Origin: Thereva unica
Taxonomy: Eukaryota; Arthropoda; Insecta; Diptera; Therevidae
NCBI GenBank assembly: GCA_949987705.1
Contig: OX465286.1
Span: forward strand, 15,451,676 to 15,515,675
Length of the DNA stretch: 64,000 nucleotides
Direction of reading: 5' to 3'
Position 1 is the stretch's first letter. Every line of letters begins with the position of its first letter. The notes beneath the pieces were generated by a model. It ran no database searches. It saw only the letters and a list, made by a program, of their open reading frames with translations, and was not told where the DNA came from. The position numbers were made by a program, and so were the translations under genes. This document shows positions 1-12,007 of the stretch, one piece after another.

Positions 1-136
1 GGAGGTCCCTAACAATTTCCCATCCAAAAAAGGGCCACTCCAGAATTTTCCCAAAACCGGAAAATTTTCAAAGGGGTACCCCTTGGGATATTTTTGGTCG
101 ATTTCACGAAAGTGCTGGGATCTTAATGAATGGGGT

Positions 137-150
137 ATCGTTGGAAAGGG
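137..150 (+). other. CENP-B-box-like motif in the satellite monomer (first example)
   Basis: Every full monomer carries ATCGTTGGAAAGGG; this is the first one. The vertebrate CENP-B box consensus is YTTCGTTGGAARCGGGA. Ten bases, TCGTTGGAAA, match exactly and the following GGG matches if one base is gapped; ungapped, 6 of the 9 essential positions match. Variants occur: TCGTCGG in some monomers (near 1070, 2003, 2625), TCGTTCG at 18362, and GGAAAGAGC through most of 7-11.5 kb. Whether a protein binds it is unknown and chance similarity is possible. Confidence 0.3.
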
Positions 151-2699
151 CTCGCTCCCCCGAGTTCAGCGCACTTGATTTGGTCCAGAAATTCCAAGGG
201 GTTCGGGAGATATCCCCTCTTTTGTGATTTCCGCAAGGGGGCTGCAGAATGCCCATTATCTCGGGAAATACTGGTCAGCCCGGGGTGGGATTGAATTCAC
301 AGCCTCCCTGGGAGGTCCCTAACAATTTCCCATCCAAAAAAGGGCCACTCCAGAATTTTCCCAAAACCGGAAAATTTTCAAAGGGGTATCCCTTGGGATA
401 TTTTTGGTCGATTTCACGAAAGTGCTGGGATCTTAATGAATGGGGTATCGTTGGAAAGGGCTCGCTCCCCCGAGTTCAGCGCACTTGATTTGGTCCAGAA
501 ATCCCAAGGGGTTCGGGAGATATCCCCTCTTTTGTGATTTCCGCAAGGGGGCTGCAGAATGCCCATTATCTCGGGAAATACTGGTCAGCCCGGGGTGGGA
601 TTGAATTCACAGCCTCCCTGGGAGGTCCCTAACAATTTCCCATCCCAAAAAGGGCCACTCCAGAATTTTCCCAAAACCGGAAAATTTTCAAAGGGGTACC
701 CCTTGGGATATTTTTGGTCGATTTCACGAAAGTGCTGGGATCTTAATGAATGGGGTATCGTTGGAAAGGGCTCGCTCCCCCGAGTTCAGCGCACTTGATT
801 TGGTCCAGAAATTCCAAGGGGTTCGGGAGATATCCCCTCTTTTGTGATTTCCCCAAGGGGGGCTGCAGAATGCCCATTATCTCGGGAAATACTGGTCAGC
901 CCGGGGTGGGATTGAATTCACTGCCTCCCTGGGAGGTCCCTAACAATTTCCCATCCAAAAAAGGGCCACTCCAGAATTTTCCCAAAACCGGAAAATTTTC
1001 AAAGGGGTACCCCTTGGGATATTTTTGGTCGATTTCACGAAAGTGCTGGGATCTTAATGAATGGGGTATCGTCGGAAAGGGCTCGCTCCCCCGAGTTCAG
1101 CGCACTTGATTTGGTCCAGAAATCCCAAGGGGTTCGGGAGATATCCCCTCTTTTGTGATTTCCGCAAGGGGGCTGCAGAATGCCCATTATCTCGGGAAAT
1201 ACTGGTCAGCCCGGGGTGGGATTGAATTCACAGCCTCCCTGGGAGGTCCCTAACAATTTCCCATCCCAAAAAGGGCCACTCCAGAATTTTCCCAAAACCG
1301 GAAAATTTTCAAAGGGGTACCCCTTGGGATATTTTTGGTCGATTTCACGAAAGTGCTGGGATCTTAATGAATGGGGTATCGTTGGAAAGGGCTCGCTCCC
1401 CCGAGTTCAGCGCACTTGATTTGGTCCAGAAATTCCAAGGGGTTCGGGAGATATCCCCTCTTTTGTGATTTCCCCAAGCGGGGCTGCAGAATGCCCATTA
1501 TCTCGGGAAATACTGGTCAGCCCGGGGTGGGATTGAATTCACAGCCTCCCTGGGAGGTCCCTAACAATTTCCCATCCAAAAAAGGGCCACTCCAGAATTT
1601 TCCCAAAACCGGAAAATTTTCAAAGGGGTACCCCTTGGGATATTTTTGGTCGATTTCACGAAAGTGCTGGGATCTTAATGAATGGGGTATCGTTGGAAAG
1701 GGCTCGCTCCCCCGAGTTCAGCGCACTTGATTTGGTCCAGAAATTCCAAGGGGTTCGGGAGATATCCCCTCTTTTGTGATTTCCCCAAGCGGGGCTGCAG
1801 AATGCCCATTATCTCGGGAAATACTGGTCAGCCCGGGGTGGGATTGAATTCACAGCCTCCCTGGGAGGTCCCTAACAATTTCCCATCCCAAAAAGGGCCA
1901 CTCCAGAATTTTCCCAAAACCGGAAAATTTTCAAAGGGGTACCCCTTGGGATATTTTTGGTCGATTTCACGAAAGTGCTGGGATCTTAATGAATGGGGTA
2001 TCGTCGGAAAGGGCTCGCTCCCCCGAGTTCAGCGCACTTGATTTGGTCCAGAAATCCCAAGGGGTTCGGGAGATATCCCCTCTTTTGTGATTTCCGCAAG
2101 GGGGCTGCAGAATGCCCATTATCTCGGGAAATACTGGTCAGCCCGGGGTGGGATTGAATTCACAGCCTCCCTGGGAGGTCCCTAACAATTTCCCATCCCA
2201 AAAAGGGTCACTCCAGAATTTTCCCAAAACCGGAAAATTTTCAAAGGGGTACCCCTTGGGATATTTTTGGTCGATTTCACGAAAGTGCTGGGATCTTAAT
2301 GAATGGGGTATCGTTGGAAAGGGCTCGCTCCCCCGAGTTCAGCGCACTTGATTTGGTCCAGAAATTCCAAGGGGTTCGGGAGATATCCCCTCTTTTGTGA
2401 TTTCCCCAAGCGGGGCTGCAGAATGCCCATTATCTCGGGAAATACTGGTCAGCCCGGGGTGGGATTGAATTCACAGCCTCCCTGGGAGGTCCCTAACAAT
2501 TTCCCATCCCAAAAAGGGCCACTCCAGAATTTTCCCAAAACCGGAAAATTTTCAAAGGGGTACCCCTTGGGATATTTTTGGTCGATTTCACGAAAGTGCT
2601 GGGATCTTAATGAATGGGGTATCGTCGGAAAGGGCTCGCTCCCCCGAGTTCAGCGCACTTGATTTGGTCCAGAAATCCCAAGGGGTTCGGGAGATATCC

Positions 2700-4500
2700 C
2701 CTCTTTTGTGATTTCCCCAAGCGGGGCTGCAGAATGCCCATTATCTCGGGAAATACTGGTCAGCCCGGGGTGGGATTGAATTCACAGCCTCCCTGGGAGG
2801 TCCCTAACAATTTCCCATCCAAAAAAGGACCACTCCAGAATTTTCCCAAAACCGGAAAATTTTCAAAGGGATATTTTTGGTCGATTTCACGAAAGTGCTG
2901 GGATCTTAATGAATGGGGTATCGTTGGAAAGGGCTCGCTCCCCCGAGTTCAGCGCACTTGATTTGGTCCAGAAATTCCAAGGGATTCGGGAGATATCCCC
3001 TCTTTTGTGATTTCCCCAAGGGGGCTGCAGAATGCCCATTATCTCGGGAAATACTTGTTAGCCCGGGGTGGGATTGAATTCACAGCCTCCCTGGGAGGTC
3101 CCTAACAATTTCCCATCCCAAAAAGGGCCACTCCAGAATTTTCCCAAAACCGGAAAATTTTCAAAGGGGTACCCCTTGGGATATTTTTGGTCGATTTCAC
3201 GAAAGTGCTGGGATCTTAATGAATGGGGTATCGTTGGAAAGGGCTCGCTCCCCCGAGTTCAGCGCACTTGATTTGGTCCAGAAATCCCAAGGGGTTCGGG
3301 AGATATCCCCTCTTTTGTGATTTCCGCAAGGGGGCTGCAGAATGCCCATTATCTCGGGAAATACTGGTCAGCCCGGGGTGGGATTGTATTCACAGCCTCC
3401 CTGGGAGGTCCCTAACAATTTCCCATCCAAAAAAGGGCCACTCCAGAATTTTCCCAAAACCGGAAAATTTTCAAAAGGATATTTTTGGTCGATTTCACGA
3501 AAGTGCTGGGATCTTAATGAATGGGGTATCGTTGGAAAGGGCTCGCTCCCCCGAGTTCAGCGCACTTGATTTGGTCCAGAAATTCCAAGGGGTTCGGGAG
3601 ATATCCCCTCTTTTGTGATTTCCCCAAGCGGGGCTGCAGAATGCCCATTATCTCGGGAAATACTGGTCAGCCCGGGGTGGGATTGAATTCACAGCCTCCC
3701 TGGGAGGTCCCTAACAATTTCCCATCCAAAAAAGGACCACTCCAGAATTTTCCCAAAACCGGAAAATTTTCAAAGGGATATTTTTGGTCGATTTCACGAA
3801 AGTGCTGGGATCTTAATGAATGGGGTATCGTTGGAAAGGGCTCGCTCCCCCGAGTTCAGCGCACTTGATTTGGTCCAGAAATTCCAAGGGATTCGGGAGA
3901 TATCCCCTCTTTTGTGATTTCCCCAAGGGGGCTGCAGAATGCCCATTATCTCGGGAAATACTTGTTAGCCCGGGGTGGGATTGAATTCACAGCCTCCCTG
4001 GGAGGTCCCTAACAATTTCCCATCCCAAAAAGGGCCACTCCAGAATTTTCCCAAAACCGGAAAATTTTCAAAGGGGTACCCCTTGGGATATTTTTGGTCG
4101 ATTTCACGAAAGTGCTGGGATCTTAATGAATGGGGTATCGTTGGAAAGGGCTCGCTCCCCCGAGTTCAGCGCACTTGATTTGGTCCAGAAATCCCAAGGG
4201 GTTCGGGAGATATCCCCTCTTTTGTGATTTCCGCAAGGGGGCTGCAGAATGCCCATTATCTCGGGAAATACTGGTCAGCCCGGGGTGGGATTGTATTCAC
4301 AGCCTCCCTGGGAGGTCCCTAACAATTTCCCATCCCAAAAAGGGCCACTCCAGAATTTTCCCAAAACCGGAAAATTTTCAAAAGGATATTTTTGGTCGAT
4401 TTCACGAAAGTGCTGGGATCTTAATGAATGGGGTATCGTTGGAAAGGGCTCGCTCCCCCGAGTTCAGCGCACTTGATTTGGTCCAGAAATTCCAAGGGGT
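2700..4500 (+). repeat. 907-bp three-monomer higher-order repeat, two units
   Basis: Private variants recur exactly 907 bp apart inside array A: AAATACTTGTTAGCC at 3052 and 3959, GGGATTGTATTCAC at 3384 and 4291, and AAAGGACCACTCC near 2826 and 3733. A block of three monomers, two of them lacking the KpnI palindrome, was therefore duplicated as a unit. The limits are approximate because flanking monomers are very similar. Confidence 0.8.
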
Positions 4501-6489
4501 TCGGGAGATATCCCCTCTTTTGTGATTTCCCCAAGCGGGGCTGCAGAATGCCCATTATCTCGGGAAATACTGGTCAGCCCGGGGTGGGATTGAATTCACA
4601 GCCTCGCTGGGAGGTCCCTAACAATTTCCCATCCAAAAAATGGCCACTCCAGAATTTTCCCAAAACCGGAAAATTTTCAAAGGGGTACCCCTTGGGATAT
4701 TTTTGGTCGATTTCACGAAAGTGCTGGGATCTTAATGAATGGGGTATCGTTGGAAAGGGCTCGCTCCCCCGAGTTCAGCGCACTTGATTTGGTCCAGAAA
4801 TCCCAAGGGGTTCGGGAGATATCCCCTGTTTTGTGATTTCCCAAAGGGGGGCTGCAGAATGCCCATTATCTCGGGAAATACTGGTCAGCCCGGAGTGGGA
4901 TTGAATTCACAGCCTCCCTGGGAGGTCCCTAACAATTTCCCATCCAAAAAAGGGCCACTCCAGAATTTTCCCAAAACCGGAAAATTTTCAAAGGGATATT
5001 TTTGGTCGATTTCACGAAAGTGCTGGGATCTTAATGAATGGGGTATCGTTGGAAAGTGCTCGCTCCCCCGAGTTCAGCGCACTTGATTTGGTCCAGAAAT
5101 CCCAAGGGGTTCGGGAGATATCCCCTGTTTTGTGATTTCCCCAAGCGGGGCTGCAGAATGCCCATTATCTCGAGAAATACTGGTCAGCCCGGGGTGGGAT
5201 TGAATTCACAGCCTCCCTGGGAGGTCCCTAACAATTTCCCATCCAAAAAAGGGCCACTCCAGAATTTTCCCAAAACCGGAAAATTTTCAAAGGGCTTGGG
5301 ATATTTTTGGTCGATTTCACGAAAGTGCTGGGATCTTAATGAATGGGGTATCGTTGGAAAGGGCTCGCTCCCCCGAGTTCAGCGCACTTGATTTGGTCCA
5401 GAAATTCCAAGGGATTCGGGAGATATCCCCTCTTTTGTGATTTCCCCAAGGGGCTGCAGAATGCCCATTATCTCGGGAAATACTGGTCAGCCCGGGGTGG
5501 GATTGAATTCACAGCCTCCCTGGGAGGTCCCTAACAATTTCCCATCCAAAAAAGGGCCACTCCAGAATTTTCCCAAAACCGGAAAATTTTCAAAGGGGTC
5601 CCTTGGGATATTTTTGGTCGATTTCACGAAAGTGCTCGGATCTTAATGAATGGGGTATCGTTGGAAAGGGCTCGCTCCCCCGAGTTCAGCGCACTTGATT
5701 TGGTCCAGAAATCCCAAGGGGTTCGGGAGATATCCCCTCTTTTGTGATTTCCCCAAGGGGGGCTGCAGAATGCCCATTATCTCGGGAAATACTGGTCAGC
5801 CCGGGGTGGGATTGAATTCACAGCCTCCCTGGGAGGTCCCTAACAATTTCCCATCCAAAAAAGGGCCACTCCAGAATTTTCCCAAAACCGGAAAATTTTC
5901 AAAGGGGTCCCTTGGGATATTTTTGGTCGATTTCACGAAAGTGCTGGGATCTTAATGAATGGGGTATCGTTGGAAAGGGCTCGCTCCCCCGAGTTCAGCG
6001 CACTTGATTTGGTCCACAAATTCCAAGGGATTCGGGAGATATCCCCTCTTTTGTGATTTCCCCAAGGGGGCTGCAGAATGCCCATTATCTCGGGAAATAC
6101 TGGTCAGCCCGGGGTGGGATTGAATTCACAGCCTCCCTGGGAGGTCCCTAACAATTTCCCATCCAAAAAAGGGCCACTCCAGAATTTTCCCAAAACCGGA
6201 AAATTTTCAAAGGGGTCCCTTGGGATATTTTTGGTCGATTTCACGAAAGTGCTGGGATCTTAATGAATGGGGTATCGTTGGAAAGAGCTCGCTCCCCCGA
6301 GTTCAGCGCACTTGATTTGGTCCAGAAATTCCAAGGAGTTCGGGAGATATCCCCTCTTTTGTGATTTCCCCAAGGGGGGCTGCAGAATGCCCATTATCTC
6401 GGGAAATACTGGTCAGCCCGGGGTGGGATTGAATTCACAGCCTCCCTGGGAGGTCCCTAACAATTTCCCATCCAAAAAAGGGCCTCTCC

Positions 6490-9400
6490 AGAATTTTCCC
6501 AAAACCGGAAAATTTTCAAAGGGATATTTTTGGTCGATTTCACGAAAGTGCTGGGTTCCTAATGAATGGGGTATCGTTGGAAAGGGCTCGCTCCCCCGAG
6601 TTCAGCGCACTTGATTTGGTCCAGAAATTCCAAGGGGTTCGGGAGTGATCCCCTCTTTTGTGACTTCCCCAAGGGGGGCTGCAGAATGCCCATTATCTCG
6701 GGAAATACTGGTCAGCCCGGGGTGGGATTGGATTCACAGCCTCCCTGGGAGGTCCCTAACAATTTCCCATCCAAAAAAGGGCCACTCCAGAATTTTCCCA
6801 AAACCGGAAAATTTTCAAAGGGATATTTTTGGTCGATTTCACGAAAGTGCTGGGTTCCTAATGAATGGGGTATCGTTGGAAAGGGCTCGCTCCCCCGAGT
6901 TCAGCGCACTTGATTTGGTCCAGAAATTCCAAGGGGTTCGGGAGTGATCCCCTCTTTTGTGATTTCCCCAAGGGGGGCTGCAGAATGCCCATTATCTCGG
7001 GAAATACTGGTCAGCCCGGGGTGGGATTGGATTCACAGCCTCCCTGGGAGGTCCCTAACAATTTCCCATCCAAAAAAGGGCCATTCCAGAATTTTCCCAA
7101 AACCGGAAAATTTTCAAAGGGATATTTTTGGTCGATTTCACGAAAGTGCTGGGATCTTAATGAATGGGGTATCGTTGGAAAGAGCTCGCTCCCCCGAGTT
7201 CAGCGCACTTGATTTGGTCCAGAAATCCCAAGGGGTTCGGGAGATATCCCCTCTTTTGTGATTTCCCCAAGCGGGGCTGCAGAATGCCCATTATCTCGGG
7301 AAATACTGGTCAGCCCGGGGTGGGATTGGATTCACAGCCTCCCTGGGAGGTCCCTAACAATTTCCCATCCAAAAAAGGGCCACTCCAGAATTTTCCCAAA
7401 ACCGGAAAATTTTCAAAGGGATATTTTTGGTCGATTTCACGAAAGTGCTGGGTTCCTAATGAATGGGGTATCGTTGGAAAGGGCTCGCTCCCCCGAGTTC
7501 AGCGCACTTGATTTGGTCCAGAAATTCCAAGGGGTTCGGGAGTGATCCCCTCTTTTGTGATTTCCCCAAGGGGGGCTGCAGAATGCCCATTATCTCGGGA
7601 AATACTGGTCAGCCCGGGGTGGGATTGGATTCACAGCCTCCCTGGGAGGTCCCTAACAATTTCCCATCCAAAAAAGGGCCACTCCAGAATTTTCCCAAAA
7701 CCGGAAAATGTTCAAAGGGGTACCCCTTGGGATATTTTTGGTCGATTTCACGAAAGTGCTGGGATCTTAATGAATGGGGTATCGTTGGAAAGGGCTCGCT
7801 CCCCCGAGTTCAGCGCACTTGATTTGGTCCAGAAATCCCAAGGGGTTCGGGAGATATCCCCTCTTTTGTGATTTCCCCAAGCGGGGCTGCAGAATGCCCA
7901 TTATCTCGGGAAATACTGGTCAGCCCGGGGTGGGATTGAATTCACAGCCTCCCTGGGAGGTCCCTAACAATTTCCCATCCAAAAAAGGGCCACTCCAGAA
8001 TTTTCCCAAAACCGGAAAATTTTCAAAGGGATATTTTTGGTCGATTTCACGAAAGTGCTGGGATCTTAATGAATGGGGTATCGTTGGAAAGAGCTCGCTA
8101 CCCCGAGTTCAGCGCACTTGATTTGGTCCAGAAATTCCAAGGGGTTCGGGAGATATCTCCTCTTTGGTGACTTCCCCAAGGGGGGCTGCAGAATGCCCAT
8201 TATCTCGGGAAATACTGGTCAGCCCGGGGTGGGATTGAATTCACAGCCTCCCTGGGAGGTCCCTAACAATTTCCCATCCAAAAAAGGGCCACTCCAGAAT
8301 TTTCCCAAAACCGGAAAATTTTCAAAGGGATATTTTTGGTCGATTTCACGAAAGTGCTGGGATCTTAATGAATGGGGTATCGTTGGAAAGAGCTCGCTCC
8401 CCCGAGTTCAGCGCACTTGATTTGGTCCAGAAATTCCAAGGGGTTCGGGAGTTATCCCCTCTTTTGTGATTTCCCCAAGGGGGGCTGCAGAATGCCCATT
8501 ATCTCGGGAAATACTGGTCAGCCCGGGGTGGGATTGAATTCACAGCCTCCCTGGGAGGTCCCTAACAATTTCCCATCCAAAAAAGGGCCACTCCAGAATT
8601 TTCCCAAAACCGGAAAATTTTCAAAGGGATATTTTTGGTCGATTTCACGAAAGTGCTGGGATCTTAATGAATGGGGTATCGTTGGAAAGAGCTCGCTCCC
8701 CCGAGTTCAGCGCACTTGATTTGGTCCAGAAATTCCAAGGGGTTCGGGAGATATCTCCTCTTTGGTGATTTCCCCAAGGGGGCTGCAGAATGCCCATTAT
8801 CTCGGGAAATACTGGTCAGCCCGGGGTGGGATTGAATTCACAGCCTCCCTGGGAGGTCCCTAACAATTTCCCATCCAAAAAAGGGCCACTCCAGAATTTT
8901 CCCAAAACCGGAAAATTTTCAAAGGGATATTTTTGGTCGATTTCACGAAAGTGCTGGGATCTTAATGAATGGGGTATCGTTGGAAAGAGCTCGCTCCCCC
9001 GAGTTCAGCGCACTTGATTTGGTCCAGAAATTCCAAGGGGTTCGGGAGATATCTCCTCTTTGGTGATTTCCCCAAGGGGGCTGCAGAATGCCCATTATCT
9101 CGGGAAATACTGGTCAGCCCGGGGTGGGATTGAATTCACAGCCTCCCTGGGAGGTCCCTAACAATTTCCCATCCAAAAAAGGGCCACTCCAGAATTTTCC
9201 CAAAACCGGAAAATTTTCAAAGGGATATTTTTGGTCGATTTCACGAAAGTGCTGGGATCTTAATGAATGGGGTATCGTTGGAAAGAGCTCGCTCCCCCGA
9301 GTTCAGCGCACTTGATTTGGTCCAGAAATTCCAAGGGGTTCGGGAGATATCTCCTCTTTGGTGATTTCCCCAAGGGGGCTGCAGAATGCCCATTATCTCG

Positions 9401-11601
9401 GGAAATACTGGTCAGCCCGGGGTGGGATTGAATTCACAGCCTCCCTGGGAGGTCCCTAACAATTTCCCATCCAAAAAAGGGCCACTCCAGAATTTTCCCA
9501 AAACCGGAAAATTTTCAAAGGGATATTTTTGGTCGATTTCACGAAAGTGCTGGGATCTTAATGAATGGGGTATCGTTGGAAAGAGCTCGCTCCCCCGAGT
9601 TCAGCGCACTTGATTTGGTCCAGAAATTCCAAGGGGTTCGGGAGATATCCCCTCTTTGGTGATTTCCCCAAGGGGGGCTGCAGAATGCCCATTATCTCGG
9701 GAAATACTGGTCAGCCCGGGGTGGGATTGAATTCACAGCCTCCCTGGGAGGTCCCTAACAATTTCCCATCCAAAAAAGGGCCACTCCAGAATTTTCCCAA
9801 AACCGGAAAATTTTCAAAGGGATATTTTTGGTCGATTTCACGAAAGTGCTGGGATCTTAATGAATGGGGTATCGTTGGAAAGAGCTCGCTCCCCCGAGTT
9901 CAGCGCACTTCATTTGGTCCAGAAATTCCAAGGGGTTCGGGAGATATCTCCTCTTTGGTGATTTCCCCAAGGGGGGCTGCAGAATGCCCATTATCTCGGG
10001 AAATACTGGTCAGCCCGGGGTGGGATTGAATTCACAGCCTCCCTGGGTGGTCCCTAACAATTTCCCATCCTAAAAAGGGCCACTCCAGAATTTTCCCAAA
10101 ACCGGAAAATTTTCAAAGGGATATTTTTGGTCGATTTCACGAAAGTGCTGGGATCTTAATGAATGGGGTATCGTTGGAAAGAGCTCGCTCCCCCGAGTTC
10201 AGCGCACTTCATTTGGTCCAGAAATTCCAAGGGGTTCGGGAGATATCTCCTCTTTGGTGATTTCCCCAAGGGGGGCTGCAGAATGCCCATTATCTCGGGA
10301 AATACTGGTCAGCCCGGGGTGGGATTGAATTCACAGCCTCCCTGGGTGGTCCCTAACAATTTCCCATCCTAAAAAGGGCCACTCCAGAATTTTCCCAAAA
10401 CCGGAAAATTTTCAAAGGGATATTTTTGGTCGATTTCACGAAAGTGCTGGGATCTTAATGAATGGGGTATCGTTGGAAAGAGCTCGCTCCCCCGAGTTCA
10501 GCGCACTTCATTTGGTCCAGAAATTCCAAGGGGTTCGGGAGATATCTCCTCTTTGGTGATTTCCCCAAGGGGGGCTGCAGAATGCCCATTATCTCGGGAA
10601 ATACTGGTCAGCCCGGGGTGGGATTGAATTCACAGCCTCCCTGGGTGGTCCCTAACAATTTCCCATCCTAAAAAGGGCCACTCCAGAATTTTCCCAAAAC
10701 CGGAAAATTTTCAAAGGGATATTTTTGGTCGATTTCACGAAAGTGCTGGGATCTTAATGAATGGGGTATCGTTGGAAAGAGCTCGCTCCCCCGAGTTCAG
10801 CGCACTTGATTTGGTCCAGAAATTCCAAGGGGTTCGGGAGATATCCCCTCTTTGGTGATTTCCCCAAGGGGGGCTGCAGAATGCCCATTATCTCGGGAAA
10901 TACTGGTCAGCCCGGGGTGGGATTGAATTCACAGCCTCCCTGGGAGGTCCCTAACAATTTCCCATCCAAAAAAGGGCCACTCCAGAATTTTCCCAAAACC
11001 GGAAAATTTTCAAAGGGATATTTTTGGTCGATTTCACGAAAGTGCTGGGATCTTAATGAATGGGGTATCGTTGGAAAGAGCTCGCTCCCCCGAGTTCAGC
11101 GCACTTGATTTGGTCCAGAAATTCCAAGGGGTTCGGGAGATATCCCCTCTTTGGTGATTTCCCCAAGGGGGGCTGCAGAATGCCCATTATCTCGGGAAAT
11201 ACTGGTCAGCCCGGGGTGGGATTGAATTCACAGCCTCCCTGGGAGGTCCCTAACAATTTCCCATCCAAAAAAGCGCCACTCCAGAATTTTCCCAAAACCG
11301 GAAAATTTTCAAAGGGATATTTTTGGTCGATTTCACGAAAGTGCTGGGATCTTAATGAATGGGGTATCGTTGGAAAGAGCTCGCTCCCCCGAGTTCAGCG
11401 CACTTGATTTGGTCCAGAAATTCCAAGGGGTTCGGGAGATATCCCCTCTTTGGTGATTTCCCCAAGGGGGGCTGCAGAATGCCCATTATCTCGGGAAATA
11501 CTGGTCAGCCCGGGGTGGGATTGAATTCACAGCCTCCCTGGGAGGTCCCTAACAATTTCCCATCCAAAAAAGGGCCACTCCAGAATTTTCCCAAAACCGG
11601 A
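6490..11601 (+). repeat. 298-299 bp short-monomer subarray
   Basis: Almost every monomer here lacks GTACCCCTTGGG, so AAAGGG runs directly into ATATTTTT; one full-length copy interrupts near 7715. Further markers are GGGTTCCTAATG at about 6553, 6852 and 7451, GGAGTGATCCCC at about 6644, 6943 and 7541, and from about 8.1 kb TCCTCTTTGGTGA in place of CCCTCTTTTGTGA. The recurrence at 299 and about 897 bp shows local expansion of short blocks. Confidence 0.9.
9864..10760 (+). repeat. Three near-identical 299-bp monomers in tandem
   Basis: Three consecutive monomers share the same private changes (CACTTCATTTGG, CCCTGGGTGGTCC, CCATCCTAAAAAGGG) at exact 299 bp spacing, with no difference that I can see between them. 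This is the most recent amplification visible in array A. Confidence 0.85.
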
Positions 11602-11782
11602 GCAGGATTTCGGCAAAAGGGCTCGAAAAGTCAACAGGGAGAAAGCGCTGGAATATCCGGAGAAAGTGGACATTTCTGGATTCAGGAGGACGTGTCCCTC
11701 ATTGGAGGACCATAGCAAAAGTGCACAAAATCGGGCCAAAAAATGCTAATGGGTGCCATTTTTGAGATTTTAAGAAATTTCT
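11602..11782. other. Satellite-edge junction sequence, unassigned
   Basis: The array stops inside a monomer directly after CCCAAAACCGG. The next 180 bp do not match the monomer and contain no recognisable gene or repeat. They lie between the direct array on the left and a diverged inverted monomer on the right, so this is a rearrangement breakpoint. Confidence 0.6.
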
Positions 11783-12007
11783 GTCTGGAGCGCCCTTTTT
11801 TGGGATGGGAAATTGTTAGGGACCTCCCAGGGAGTCTGTGAACTCAATCCCAACCCGGGCTGACTAGGATTTCCCGAGATAATGGTCATTTTGCAGCCCT
11901 TCTTGGAGAAATCACAAAAGAGGGCATAACTCCCGAACCCATTGGAATTTTTGGGCAAACTCAACTGGTTGAATTCAGGGGAGCGAGCCCTTTCCATCGA
12001 GGCATCA
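11783..12007 (-). repeat. Diverged satellite monomer in inverted orientation
   Basis: Read on the minus strand this follows the monomer order: AGGGCTCGCTCCCC, then a degenerate GTTCAGCGC segment, ATTCCAATGGGTTCGGGAG, TTATGCCCTCTTTTGTGAT, CATTATCTCGGGAAATCC, AGCCCGGGTTGGGATTGAGTT and CCTCCCTGGGAGGTCC. It differs from the array consensus at many positions, far more than array monomers differ from each other. It is therefore an old copy that escaped homogenisation, or a member of a related subfamily, at the array edge. Confidence 0.85.

Larger units (their letters stand above)
1..11601 (+). repeat. 310-bp satellite DNA, array A (about 38 monomers)
   Basis: Head-to-tail copies of one monomer, all in the same orientation and cut by the window edge. 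Landmarks in each copy are an EcoRI site (ATTGAATTCAC), a PstI site (GGCTGCAGAATGCC), an EcoRV site (GAGATATCCCC) and, in full-length copies, a KpnI palindrome GGGGTACCCC. Period is about 310-311 bp over the first 2.8 kb, mixed to about 6.5 kb, then mostly 298-299 bp because the KpnI palindrome is deleted. Copies differ by only a few substitutions, so the array is strongly homogenised. Reading frames of 63-154 residues recur at every period and stop at fixed places; they show no sign of coding selection. A pericentromeric or other heterochromatic location is inference only. Confidence 0.97.

Noticed and set aside
249..11407. Repeated 75-119 codon frames in every satellite monomer
   Set aside because: Same frames recur at each period and shift or truncate with monomer indels that are not multiples of three; no sign of selection for coding.
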